Positions 31,872 through 44,594 of a DNA stretch of 64,000 nt are shown here, piece after piece. The position numbers and the translations under genes are program-made. Source of the DNA: Zopfochytrium polystomum (Eukaryota; Chytridiomycota; Chytridiomycetes; Chytridiales; Chytridiaceae); the NCBI GenBank assembly GCA_025765615.1, contig JAIVFJ010000060.1, forward strand, positions 1 through 64,000, given 5' to 3'. The notes beneath the pieces are model-generated. The model ran no database searches. It worked only from the letters and a program-made list of their open reading frames with translations, and was not told where the DNA came from. The first letter of the stretch is position 1, and every line of letters starts with the position of its first letter.

Positions 31872-32024
31872 AGGATCTTTTTTTTTCTCTAATCCAGACA
31901 CACACGCGGCGCCCACTATCAGTCTGACAACTTTCCCAATTCGCAACTGACGCTTTTTCCGCGGACCCCCACCGCACTCCCGTACAAAGGGCGAAGCTCT
32001 GCCAATGTCGTGACGGAATCGGAC

Positions 32025-35000
32025 ATGGAGATGGCGGTTGTGCGCAAGCTGAGGCAGGACCGGATCGGCGAGGTGGACCGGCGGCAAATAGTGTCGAACG
32101 TGGCACCCGACGCGACCATTGCGGCCACGCCGACGCTTGCGACGGACGGCAAGCGAAGCGGCTCGTCGTCGTCCTCGTCGGCGGCGTCGTCCGTCGGCGG
32201 CGGCAGCGGAAGCGGCGGCGGCGGGAGCGGCGGCGGTGCGCGGCGCCACGGGTCGTCGGGGACTGTCACGACGGGCGACGGAGACGGCGACGACGACGAG
32301 GAGCTCTTGGACGAGGACGATGAGGTGTACGACATTGTGGACGCAGTGGTGCCGCGTACGGACGACCCGACGCTGCCGGTGCTGACGTTCCGGGTGTGGG
32401 TGCTGGGCACGGTCTTTGGAATCCTGCTCAGCACCGTCAACACGCTCTTTACCTTTCGCACCAACACTTTTGTGAGTATCTCGCAGAGAGCGAGGGTGTG
32501 TGGGATGTGTGTGTGTGTGTGTGTGTGTGCGCGCAAGTGTGTGTTTCTCTTCTGTCTTTCTTTGTCTGCCCCCCAAAACGGGCCTTATCCATTGGCCCGA
32601 ATTCCTCCTCCATGTTTTTGCATTCCACGTTTTTTGCGTCTTGTCGCGTTTTCCGCCTTGATGCCTCAAACACGCGGAACGGGGGCGGCCTCCGTCATCC
32701 GTCCCCATTCTCGCAAGCTGTCTTCATCGCACTCGCTAACTTACCTCCTCACCTCTACACATACACAAACCTCTCACTAATCACAATCACAATCTCAGAA
32801 CGTCAGCCCCATCATTGCGGTCCTCTTGGCTTACCCCATGGGCTGCACTATGGCCTTTGCCATTCCACGCAGTACCCGAATTCTCGGCATATCCCTGAAT
32901 CCGGGTCCCTTTAATCTCAAGGAACATGCCCTCATTTACGTCTTCGCCTCTTCTTGCGCCCTCCCGGCGTACGCTCTATACAACATTATTGGCCAAAAAT
33001 ACCAGCTTTACCACGAGGACCTCAACATCTTCTCTTGCATAATCTTTGGAATCGTAACACAATGCTTCGGCTACGGTCTCGCGGGACTGTGTCGCCGCTT
33101 CCTCGTTCGTCCCGCTGCGATGCTATGGCCCGCAAATCTATCAACAATCGCGCTATTAAATTCTCTACACTCGGTAAACGACTCGCTAAACCGCCAATGG
33201 GACGCCCAAAACAGCCTCAAAGTCCGCGCTGACCTCGTTTCATACACGTCTCGATTTCGCTTTTTTTGGCTGGCCATGCTGGGCATGTTTGTGTGGGAGT
33301 GGGTGCCCGGATACTTTGCCCCGATCGCCTCGGCCCTGTCGCTTCTCTGCTGGGTGGCGCCGCTAACGCCGAACCCCAACGTCGCGAGGGTGCTGGGATC
33401 GGGGACGAAGGGACTCGGTATGCTTAGTATTACGTTGGATTGGTCGCTTGTCACTTTTTTCGCACCCATCACCACACCGCTTTGGGCGTTGTTTAATCAG
33501 TTCTTAGGACGTGAGTTTTTCTGTTCTCTTTTTTTACCATTCTTTGTCTGGTCGCTACCTGACTGTCTAACCGTTTATCCTTTTCTTCTTTTCCAGTTTG
33601 GTTTTTTGCATGGATAGTTACCCCAGCGCTCTGGGTCCGAAGCGCGTACGGCAAAGACTTTCAACTGGGCGCGAACCCCGGTGACGGTCCGAACGGGACC
33701 GGGCGCTACCCGATGGGCCACGCCATGAACACTGCCGACCTGTTCGACAAGAACGGCCGATTCGTTGACGCGGCGTCGTTCGTGAACAAGACGACGCTCA
33801 CCCTGCTCGACGACGTGTACAACAACGCCGCGCCCATTTACATATCGACCTGGTTCGCGGTGATTTACGTCGCGTCGTTTGTGACGTTTGTGTCGTGCCT
33901 GGTGCACGTCTGGCTATGGTACGGGCGGGATATTATCCACCGCATCCGCACGTCGATGCACGACCTGGACCGGCGGGACGTGCACGCCCAGATGATGGAC
34001 ATGTACCCGGAAGTCCCCGACCTGTGGTACACGCTGCTGCTGTCGGTCACCCTGGCGCTGGGCATCGTCGTGTGCCAGTGGGGCGGGTTCCAGCTGCCGT
34101 GGTGGGGGGTGCTCCTGGGCGTCATATTTGCGCTAGTATCCATGGTGCCCATCGGCGTCATTCAGGCCATTTCGGGACAGCAGATTGCGTTGAACGTCAT
34201 GTCCGAGTTTTTGATTGGCGTCATTCTCCCCGGAAGGATCGCGGGCGTCATGGCGTTCAAGACGTTTAGCTACATGGCGATGTACCAAGGCCTGTTGCTC
34301 GTGTCGGACCTGAAACTCGGCCACTACCTCAAGATCCCTCCACGCAACATGTTTACCGTTCAGCTGTTTGCGACCACCATGTCCGTGATCATCAGCATCT
34401 TCACGTCGTTCTTCATCTTTGAGGCGTTTGGACGGACGACAAATCACGTCGACCCAACGGACCCGTCGTCCCCGCTCAAGTGGCGGCTGCTGGACGACAA
34501 CCCGCCTGCCGGGTGGACCGCAAACTCGTACACGGTCTTTATCAGCGCGGGAGCGATCTGGGGCGCCATCGGACCCGCGCGGTTCTTTGGGCTGCAAACG
34601 TCGTACGCAACGTCGTTCTTTGGGTTCCTCGCGGGCGCGCTGCTCCCAATCGTTCCGTACACGCTCCACCGGGCGTACCCCAAGGGATACTGGCACCTGG
34701 TCAACATCCCCGTGCTGACGGCGATCTCGCTGAACCCGGGCGAGTCGCTGTCGTCGCTGGTGACGCCGCTGGTGGTCGGGGTGGCGGTCAACTACTTTGC
34801 GAAAAAGTACCGGCACGCGTGGTGGAAGCGCAACGCGTTTGTCATGGCGGCGGCCTTTGACGCCGGCACGGCCGTCGCGCTGACCATTATCTTTTTCGCG
34901 TTCACGGTGCGCAACGAGAACGGCAGCTCGACCACGGTCACGAACGATACGGGCACGTCGTCGGCGTCGGGGGCCGGGTCGGCGGCGGCGGCGGTGTCTG

Positions 35001-35194
35001 CGGGGGCGGGCGGGTACACGGTGATGACGACGGCGGGCCACCGGACTCTGTTCCCGTTTTACATTCTGAACCGGTACGACCCGGAGCTGTGCACGCCCGA
35101 GTACTTTCAGATATGCTCGGAGCGCATCGCGGCGGGGTTGTACGACTCGGATGAGTACTGCAAGTCGATTGGGTTTGGGCAGATGCAAGACTGA
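32025..35194 (+). CDS. OPT-family oligopeptide transporter
   Basis: Exons 32025-32471, 32799-33510 and 33597-35194 join in frame and give about 918 residues from the ATG at 32025. The frame is open further upstream to 31898, so the true start may be earlier. After an acidic, Ser/Gly-rich N-terminus, the OPT signature LPVLTFRVWVLGTVFGILLS begins the membrane part. The family motif NPGPFNLKEH lies near residue 200 and KIPPR (LGHYLKIPPRNMF) near residue 610. About 14 hydrophobic segments are visible, as expected for this proton-coupled transporter of tetra- and pentapeptides and related substrates in the plasma membrane. The C-terminal ~60 residues contain Cys and aromatic residues typical of fungal OPTs. 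Intron 1 (327 nt) contains a GT repeat. Length agrees with fungal OPT proteins. Confidence 0.93.
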
Positions 35195-35583
35195 TTATAA
35201 TGGTTTGTGGTTGTTTTTTTTTTTTTTTTTTTTTTTTTTTTTGGCTTGCGACCCCAATTTTTTTTTCTGTATCACTCTCTTCTCTTTTCTTGTCCTTGGT
35301 TCATCCCTCTACCCCCTTACCCTTACCTGCCTACAGAGTTATAAGCCGAGGGTTCCCCCCCTGTTTTCTCTCCACCTTTTTGCTCCTTCCTTTCTTTTCT
35401 TTTCTTTCTATCTTTCTTCCTCCCAAATGTTAAAAAGAAGACGGAAGAGAGCGAACGTCGAGTGTATTGTGAGAGAGAGTGTGTGTTTGAATTTTACCCC
35501 TCCCTTCCCCTTCTTTCTCTTTTGTTGTTTTTCTCCCCTCTAGCTCCCCCCCTCTCAAAACCCCCCGATTAAGTGCGAAATTT

Positions 35584-35621
<38 letters not shown>

Positions 35622-36867
35622 GTGTGTTTGCGCCCCATGGACTATGGTCTCTACCCCCTTGCCTTCCCTCTCTTTTAAAGCAAAACATTGAAACAGGGAA
35701 ACACGAAGAAAAAACGGTAAAAAAAAGGAGGAATAGTATTGCAGGTGATGAGCTGGGTAGAAGAGAGGGAGATACAAGACAAAACAAAAAAAGGAGAAGC
35801 GGGGCAGTGATGGAGCGTTACTTACGCACGGGGGTTGGGGGAAGGAAGTGGGGTTCCGATATTGAATTTCCACTTGAATTTCTCTTTTTACGGGATTCCA
35901 TTATTGCCAGTTCCCAAGCAATGATTGCCCCCCTTGCTGTTTAAAAAGAAAAGTGAGGGGTTGTTGTTCGGCAGACACTTGCAGCCCGCCCGCTGGTATC
36001 CCCCGACGCCAGTTGGAACTCGACCAGAACCCTTTGCTCGCGCGTTTGAGGCCTCCAACTTTGCCCTCACGGAGGCCCAAGCACGGTTAGGGTGGCTCAG
36101 AGATCTGACGCGCTTTCACCTTTTTTCTTTCGAGGACCGATAAGAGTGGGCTGTCCCCAAGCACGTACAATGCGACGAGCGAAAAGCTACCTCTCATCGA
36201 ACGACACCAATATTGAAATGTTGGGGGAGGCACCGGTTTTTTTAGCCCCCATATTGGTGAAATGTCCAGCTTCTTCCAGGGCAAACAACGCCAGATTTCG
36301 TCAAACCGTTCCGTCAGCTTGTTGATAGTAGGCATCGAGACGAATGAGCCTACCCAGCCATTTGGCTGAGGGGTCTTTGGCCCAGCAAACTATTTGTGGT
36401 TGAACAGCACTTGTTAATTTTTGTTGAATAACTTTGAAGTCCCACGCCGCACAACAATGGAATCTGGAAAACGAAGGCAACAAATGAAACAAGTAAATTT
36501 GTGAAGAACCACCTGTGTGCCCCACAGGAATTCAGCAGTGTTACCGCCAGGTTTCCCGCCGCACTAATAAGTAGAAACCAACAAATTGCGGTGGTTGCCT
36601 CACGAAAGTGCAACTGAGGTTGTGAGTGAAAGGGAGCGACGGTGGTTGGTCAGGGACGAAGACGGAGCAGCCAACCGAACTTTCCCTCAAGCAATTGACC
36701 ACCAACAGAAAAAAAGAGGAAAAAAAAAACAGTAACAAAAAAAAAAAAGGAAAGAAAAAAAGGGCAAAAAGAAAGCCCTCTCTCAGTCAACGCTTGGACG
36801 ACAGACATCCCAGGAGCGACCACCCCCACAGCAAATTAAAAATTTTCGTGTATTTTTTTGAGATCAA
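35195..36867. other. 3' end of the OPT gene and promoter region of NTE1
   Basis: Starts with a run of about 29 T (35214-35242), then pyrimidine-rich sequence and a GT repeat at about 35585-35630. 35940-36640 has mixed composition without a convincing gene. A-rich runs (36710-36760) lie just upstream of the NTE1 start. Confidence 0.45.
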
Positions 36868-39800
36868 ATGGTGGAGGAGGACGACGACGGACGACAGCAG
36901 CAGAAGCAGCAGCAGCAGCAGAAGGAACCGGCGGCGGCAGCGGCGGCGGCGGCGCCAGGGGCTGCCGTCTCACTGGCGGACGCCGACGAGGCGGCGGCGG
37001 CGGCGGCGGCGGCATCGGTCGGGGCAGTAGAGGGAGGCGGCGGCGGCGGCGGCGGTGTTGTATCTGAGGCGAATCCAGGCGCTGTTGACGTAGTTGGCGC
37101 AGCCGCGGTCACGGAGACGGAGACGGAGACGGCGGCGGGTGGGGCGGGCAGCGGGAGCGGCGCGGGGCCTGCACCAGAGCTGCCGGATGCGCTCGCGCAC
37201 GCTGGTGGTGGGGGCGATTACGGCGCGGGAACTGCTGCTGCTGCGGCGGCAGCGTCCGCGGCCGCTGCGATGTCGGCGCTGACCGGGGCTGCCGCCACGG
37301 CGGCGGCGGCGGCGTCGGCGGCAGCTGCGTCGCTGTCGGCTGGTGCGACCGAGGCCGTGGCAGTTACGATGGAGCCGGCCACGGCGGCGACGTTGTCGGA
37401 GTCAATGATGTCAAAGTCGTTGTATACTGTTGTATATCGTAAGTGTATCGTGTGGGAGATACTGGAGGGACGATGTGTGGGGGTTGGGTGCAAGTCTTTG
37501 ATCAAGTGCGTGATCGCTCTTCTGCTCTCGCCGTTCTCACGCTTTCATTCATTCCCGCACTCCTACCCCCAAAACACACAGACATCTTCCTCTTTGTCCC
37601 CTATCACATCTACGAGGTGATGCGGTACACAACAACGACGCTGACCCTCACGTTCGACCTGTGGACTCTGCTCCTCGCGTTTGCGCTGGTGGCCGTGACG
37701 GCATACATCTTCTTGCGGTTCAGGATCCTGACAAAGTACTCGAGGCTGCCACCGGTCAGCCACCCGCCGACAACTCGCGTGAAACCTGGGTTCGCGTCGT
37801 TTGATCTGCACCCAGATGCCGCGCTGGACGACGACGACGATGGGTACCTGGGTCGCGGGTACCCCGACGAGTTCATGGGCGCCTTCTTATCATCGATCAA
37901 GGTGTTTGGGTACCTCGATCGCCCTGTCTTTCACGAGCTGGCGAGACACCTCCAGGTGAGTGGAGTGAAGCAGGAGGAGAGTGGTGCGTCAAGGTTTAAG
38001 CTGCAAGTGTGAACCACTCCTTGATTCGCCACCCATCGCTGGCAGACACACGCTTTACTGTTATCTTACACGCACGCTTTGGCCAGACTCGCAAGCTCAA
38101 GGCGGGCGAAACTCTCTTCCGATCGGCGGACGAGGAGCGAGACTTCTACATTGTTGTCGACGGCACCGTGAACGTGTTTGTCAAGGACCCCAACTTTGTT
38201 GCGGGCCTCTCCATTAACGACGACGACGGGTCGGACGACGAAGAGCTGGACCCCACGGGAACCGTATGGCCCGGGCACCACCTGCTCAACACCGTGAAGA
38301 AGGGCGGAACCATCTCGTCGTTGTTTACCATTCTATCACTGTTTTCCGACGACATTGAGATTCCAAAAACCGCAGAACAGCGCCGCGCCGAGGAGGAGCT
38401 GGCGCAGTTGTCTGACTTGTCGTCAGAGGTACAGTCAGACTATGCCCACGTTGGCCTCAGTGATGTCAAACAGGACGACCTCAACGACGAGCCCATGGAG
38501 CCAATGAGCCTTGACGACCAGCTCAAAGATGTAAGATTAAACGAGATCCAAAAAGAAAAACCCCTGCGAAAACCATTTACCTCCCTACCATGCTTTTTCA
38601 GTTCTGCTCACGCCTTACCGCAACAACAAAAAAAAAAAAAAAAAAAAGCTTGCCACAGATACTGAAACCCTCAAGATCCCAGCGCGGACCACGCCGGCAT
38701 TGTCCTTCTCCAAGAGCAACAAGGTTTTCCCCGGCCTCGCCATGTCGCCGGGTCAAAGCCCAAAAATCAGCCCTCTTGAAGATCCGGCAGCCCTTGCCGC
38801 CGACGAAGATGCCTCTGCCCGCAGACTCATGGATGATTCTAAGCGCAAAATGTCCAGCGACCCTTTCCTTGCCAACAAGAATGCCTTGCATCACTCTAGC
38901 GTTGTCGCGCGCGCGTCCACGGACGCCACACTGGCCGTCATTCCCGCTGCGGCATTCCGTCGTCTCACTGAAAAGTTTCCCAACGCCGCAGCGCACATGG
39001 TCCAGGTCATTCTTACCCGCTTCCAGCGCGTGACTTTCATGACCCTTCACCGCTACTTGGGTCTGTCGGACGAGCTCCTCAAGATTGAAAAACGGGTCAA
39101 CGACTTTGCCGGTTACGGTTTGCCAATGGACTTTTTCGCGGCAGGGACCCTAGAAAAGCTGCGCAAGCGGCACGAGGAGGTGCGGAACAAGCACGGCGGA
39201 GTAGCGTACACGGACGGTGAGTTCAACTCGGAGACGGACGACGGATCCAAAGGGAGGCGCGTTTCCACGGCGACCGCCGGCACGTTAGACTCTGGTGGCG
39301 GAAGAGTGCCTGGCGGTCCCGGATTCGTCGCCAGCGGCGCCCCGCACCCTCGCGTGAGCGGCAAGGTCAGGCCCAACAAGTGGTCAACTGCCTCGGGTAT
39401 GCCCAGACCGTCAGAATCGGACCTGGACGACTCAGAGCGCGATTCTGTCTCGTTGCACGGCGTTGGAACCCGACGGTCTCCAGGGCTGCCCCACCCGCCA
39501 ACAACGGGCCGCTACTCCACCAGCTCCATCCGATACGCTAGCCCTCTGCGCGGCACGCCCCGCCCCAGCATGGCCGGCGTCCAGTCTGCCCGCCTCTCTG
39601 CAATGGATCGCAGCCGTTCGTCATCCAGCACCAGCATCGAGCACGCTGGCCTCCGTATCGACGACGAAGGCGACTCGCAGCTCAAAGAGTCGATCTTTGA
39701 CTGCGTCTCGGCCATAATCGGTATGGTGCCGACAGCCTCGCCTCGCGCCTCTACCGCTCAGGCGTCAGTACGCACTGCTTCCCCGCGCGTCTCGACCTCA

Positions 39801-42671
39801 CACATCCTGCTGTCCAACGAGGAAGCCCGCCAGCGTGCCTCGTTTGGTATCTCTTCCTTTAGCGCATTCGACTCGCCGCGTCTTGGTCGCCGCTCCAGCA
39901 TCGACTCGATCGACTCGCAGGACGACGACAACGTCTCTATCACTTCAAATATGTCGTCTGAGGTCGGCAGCATGAGCGTCAGCGGGGCAAGCATGGCAGC
40001 CCGTGGTCTTGACATTCGCATTGTGTCACTTGAGCGCGGAGAGGTGATTATCACCGAAGGCGAGCGGGTCAACGGACTGTGGTTCTGCCTGGACGGTATC
40101 CTCGAGGCGTCTATGCGCGACCCGTCGACAAACATTTTCAGCGGGGACGAAAAGGATGCAGACAAGGCCCGCAAGAAGAAGGGAAAGAGCGCTTTTCTAA
40201 TTCGGCCGGGCAGCCTCGCAGGCTACCTCTCGGCCCTTACTGGTGCCGTCTCTTTTGCGACGATTCGAGCAAAGACGGACGCCCAGGTTGGCTTCCTGCC
40301 TAAGCCGGCCCTCGACAAGTGGGTGGAACGGTACCCGAACGTCCTTTTGACTCTTGCGAAGCGCCTCGTGACGCAGCTGTCGCCGCTCGTGCTCCATATT
40401 GACGTCGCCATGGAGTGGACCAACTTGAATGCAGGTCAAGTGCTGTACCGGCCGAACGAGCCGGCGGACTCGATCTACATCATCTTGCACGGCCGTCTCC
40501 GGTCTATCGCCGAGCACTTTGATGCAAACCAGACAGCCACTGACCCGTCGTCGCACCGCACTCCACCGCCGACTCCGTCGCCGGCTTCGGGCCCACTGTC
40601 GGGCAAGTCGTCGTCGAAGGCAAAAGATACTCGCGACGATGTGACGCATCTCCTGCGCCCAGAGTCTTTTGAAATCATTGGGGAGTACGGTGCCGGCGAG
40701 TCTGTCGGCGAGCTGGAAGTGCTGACCGACTCGCTGAGGCCGACGCTGGTGCACGCCATCCGCGACACGGAGATAGCCATTATGCCCCGCACGCTCTTCA
40801 ACGCGCTCGCGATGCGCCACCCCGAGATCACGATCCACATCTCGCGCATCATTGCTGGCCGGTCCAAGGCGCTGCTCGCTGCCAACAGCCTGCGAGCCGC
40901 CACGTCCGCTGTCGCGACACCTGCACCGGGCCGCCTCCCCGGCTTCCTGGGGACGCCGACGCCTGCGGCAGCGGCCGCGTTCCCGCAGCAGGCGCTTGGC
41001 GGTCCGACTGCGCCGATCGGCGAAGGCAAGAGCAACGTCAATCTCAAGACGATTGCGATTCTTCCTGTCACATCCGCGGTGCCCGTGTCCGAGTTTGCCG
41101 AGCGGCTGCGCGCGGCGTTGGAGCTCATCGGTGCGTCCGTGGCCCTCTTCAACACGGCCACAATCATGGCCAAGCTCGGGAGGCACGCGTTCTCACGGCT
41201 GGGCAAGCTCAAGTTGGTCAGCTGGCTGTCGGAGCAGGAGGAGAATTACAGGATCTTGCTGTTTGTCGCCGATTCCGGTGTGAGCTCGCCGTGGACGCAA
41301 CGTTGTGTGCGGCAGGTACTATTTTTAAGTTTTTTTCTCGAGGGAAAGTTGGGGGAGGTTTAGGGCCTGTTTGTTTGGATGTTTTCTTTTCCTTTCTTTT
41401 TTTTTTTCTTGGCTGTTAACTCCAATCCATTCCCGTTCCGTCAATAGGCCGACAGTATCCTGTTGGTCGGATTGGGCGACGAGGACCCTGCGATTGGCGA
41501 GTACGAGCGTGTCTTGATCGGGATGAAGACGACGGCGCGGAAAGAGCTTATTCTGCTCCACAACGAGCGATACTGCGTTCCGGGCAGCACCGCAGCATGG
41601 CTCAAGAACCGCCTGTGGATCCACAGCCACATGCACGTCCAGATGGCGGGGTCGTCGTCCCGCACGCTGGCCGACTCGTCGCGCATGAACACCATCACCA
41701 ACCTGCGGAACCACTTTGAGCGGTACTACACGCGGGCGATCAACGGCGCCGGGTTTTCGTTTGACGAGAGCCGCGCGCCCAACATCCAGACCGGGATCCG
41801 GTCGGACTTTGCGCGATTGGCGCGTCGGCTGCTTAACAAGTCGATCGGGCTGGCGCTCGGTGGGGGCGGCGCGCGCGGCATTGCGCACATTGGCATCATC
41901 AAGGCGTTCGAAGAGGCCGGGATTCCGATCGACATGGTCGGTGGCACAAGTATCGGGTCGTTTGTGGGCGGGATCTACGCGCGCGAGTCGGACCACGTGA
42001 GCTTGATGGCGCGGGTCAAGACGCTGTCGCACAAGATGACGTCCGTGTGGCGGTCGCTGATGGACATTACGTACCCGACGGTCAGTCTGTTTACGGGGCA
42101 CGAGTTCAACCGCGCGATCTGGACGACTTTCTACGACAACCACATTGAGGACTGCTGGCTGCCGTACTTTGCGGTGACGACCAACATCACGGACTCGCGG
42201 ATGGAGATACACCGGTCGGGGTACATGTGGCGGTACATCCGAGCGTCCATGTCTCTGTCGGGGTACATGCCGCCGCTGTGCGACGACGGCAAGATGTTGC
42301 TGGACGGCGGTTACCTCAACAACCTGCCGGCGGACGTGATCCGCAGCCTCGGGGCGGAAAAGGTGATTGCGGTGGACGTGAGCGTGGCGGACCACACGGA
42401 CCCGGTGACGTACGGCGACTCGCTGAGCGGGTGGTGGCTGATGGCGTCCAAGTGGTTCCCATGGGCGACCGGGTCGTACGGGCAGATCCCGACGCTGCCG
42501 GACATTCAGTCGCGCCTGGCTTACGTCAGTAGCGTCAAGCAGCTCGAGGAGGCAAAGAACCTGGTTGGCAGCCACTACTTGAAGCCGCCTGTCACTGGGT
42601 TTGGCATCATGCAGTTTGACAAGTTTAAGGATATCTTGCAGGTGAAGTTTTTTTTCTGTTTTTTTTTTGGA

Positions 42672-42740
<69 letters not shown>

Positions 42741-42976
42741 TACCTTAAGGGAATTGCGCGCGCGAGCGTGCCAGCGTGAGTCGAATACTGGCGACTAAAC
42801 CACAGCAACCCCAACAACAACCAAAAAAAAAACCACAAAACTATCAGGTCGGGTACAAGTACGGCAAAGAGACTGTGCACAAGTGGGAAAAGGACGGAAC
42901 GCTGGAGCGCGACTTTGGCGTTGCGGTCGGCAGCAAGGGCGGCGACCGCCGCAGCGGCCGCCGTGCGAGTATCTGA
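36868..42976 (+). CDS. NTE1: NTE1-type lysophospholipase (patatin-like, cNMP-binding domains)
   Basis: Six exons: 36868-37438, 37582-37955, 38087-38530, about 38676-41315, 41448-42641 and 42848-42976. They give about 1780 residues, slightly longer than yeast NTE1. The N-terminus is an Ala/Gly/acidic tract, followed by a membrane anchor (LWTLLLAFALVAVTAYIFLRF). The first cyclic-nucleotide-binding-like domain starts at TRKLKAGETLFR, the second near 40000 (LERGEVIITEGERVNGLWFC) and the third near 40440 (YRPNEPADSIYIILHGRL). The patatin domain has the oxyanion loop GGGGARG (about 41860), the catalytic serine in GTSIG (about 41945) and the catalytic aspartate in DGG (about 42303). The family deacylates phosphatidylcholine to glycerophosphocholine at the ER. 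The start of exon 4 is uncertain: the CAG at 38658 is out of phase, while the AAG at 38675 keeps the frame. Intron 5 carries a long TG repeat. Confidence 0.93.
42677..42738. repeat. (TG)n microsatellite in the last NTE1 intron
   Basis: About 31 uninterrupted TG units lie between the exon ending at 42641 and the one starting at 42848. Confidence 0.95.
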
Positions 42977-44080
42977 AGGGTTTGAGCGCGCGTGTCTCCG
43001 CGCTCTTTCCCAGTTTGCTGCTCTCTCTCTTGATATCAAACCTCTGTTCTTTCTGATGCTCCCTCACACTCTCTCGCACACTCTCCCTGCTGTTCTCTGC
43101 TCGCGAGTGCCTATTACATTTGAGCCAAGACCATCATATCATTCTCCTTAAATTATTCTTATCCCCTCCTCCATCTGCTTACCTCTGTCTCTCTCTCTCT
43201 CTCTCTCTCTATCATCGCTGCTAGTTATATCCTTTATATCTCTCTGATCGTCTTTCCCTCTCTCTGGCCCCTATTTTCTCTTCTTCCTTGCTCGCTCCAA
43301 GCGGCCCGTCCTTTAGTTGTTTTTCCCCGCCTCGTTGTTTGCCATTGCCTGCCTTACTTGCTTGCATATGCTTGCATGCTTGCAGCGACCTCGTAAGAAG
43401 ACCCACCCCCTCTCCTACCAGCCGCCGCACCGCACAGGGCAGGCACACGTTTTGTTCCCTTTTCAAATTACAATCCTCGATCTCTTTTAATGTTTTTTTT
43501 CTGAAACCTCCCTTTTTTTTTTTCCTTCCTTTTTTTTTTCGTTTCGTCCGCGCGTTGTGTTGTTCTGTACTAGAGCCGCTGGCACACAGGCCTCTTTCTT
43601 GTTTTTTGAATTCTTCGGCGTCTCGATTATGGTTTTTTTTGTTTTTTTTTTTTTTTTTTGGTTTTTTCGCGGAATAAACAAGAATATTGCCTTTTTGTTT
43701 AGTTTTGTCCTGCTTTTGACAAAAAAAAAAAAGGAAAGTGGTGCATCGAGCACCCTGCGCAGAAAGAGGGTTCGCCGGGCTTCTCCGATTTGCTTGAGAC
43801 TGAAGGGGGCGGACGCAAAGAAGGAAGGAAGGCCAACATCAAAAAAAGAGAGGGCTCCTTAACGTGACCCAAAGAGGGAAAGTTCGGTAAAAAGGCCGCA
43901 GCGTGGGCTCCAAGACTGCTCAAAAATGAAGGCGGCAATCTGGCGAAAGGGAAAGCCGCAAAGGAGAAAGGCGTCGGTAAAAAAAAAAAAATGGGGGGCT
44001 CGTTCCGTCCAACCGCGGAAGCAAAGAAGACGCGAAGATATCGTTATTGAGAGTTTTTTGTAACCAGTTCGTAGTACCTC
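42977..44080. other. Region downstream of NTE1, no gene seen
   Basis: CT repeat (43189-43211), pyrimidine-rich stretches and several T or A runs (43640-43660, 43720-43732, 43979-43991). Short ORFs have no domain content. Confidence 0.45.
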
Positions 44081-44084
44081 GAAA

Positions 44085-44594
44085 TAGTATCACTGGTGGG
44101 GATCCAATCCCTTGCACTTTTGCGCATATCCACGCGAGCTATACTGGTGTGCTTTTATATCTGTGCACGCCAGTTCTGGGCAAAGCTCATTTACAATGTC
44201 TGCTTCATTGGTCCATATGTGGTTTTGTTATCGAGTTTTGTTCTTTTCGTGTCTGTCTCATCCTCTCAAGAGGGTTTTGCTGGTGCCATGTGGCTGTCTT
44301 GTCTCCACCGTTGGCGGACTTCATGCCCTTCTGTTGGCGAACAGCGGGTTGTCAGGACGGGTTGTCAGGGCTGGAGCTGAGGTAAAGCAATTTGGTCAGA
44401 GCGTCACTGGGCCCAGGCCTACTGAGGATGTGGGCTTACCGCTTTGGACACTGCGGGACGCCCCGGAACCCCATGCGTTGGGTAGTGCTACGGTAGTCAG
44501 CTACGTCTGTGACTGGAGGTCACGTGGCAGTCAGGTGACTCGTGGGAGACGAGCATCGTGTGGGAAAGAAAAAAAAAAAAAAAAAAAAAAAAAA
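44085..44594 (+). repeat. Dispersed repeat ending in a long A run
   Basis: 44085-44205 matches the reverse complement of 24520-24660. It contains a GTGGGGATCCAATCCC segment resembling a tRNA T arm. About 26 A residues at 44569-44594 follow. This arrangement would fit a short retroposon, but homology to the second copy covers only the first ~120 bases. Confidence 0.4.

Noticed and set aside
30415..31950. One continuous 511-codon ORF as a single exon
   Set aside because: Codon bias and sensible protein sequence move to another frame after about 31250, and the end of the ORF does not connect to the transporter in frame.
31272..32708. 478-codon minus-strand ORF
   Set aside because: It is antisense to the transporter region, in GC-rich DNA with periodic codons that keep the complementary frame open. 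It has no domain.
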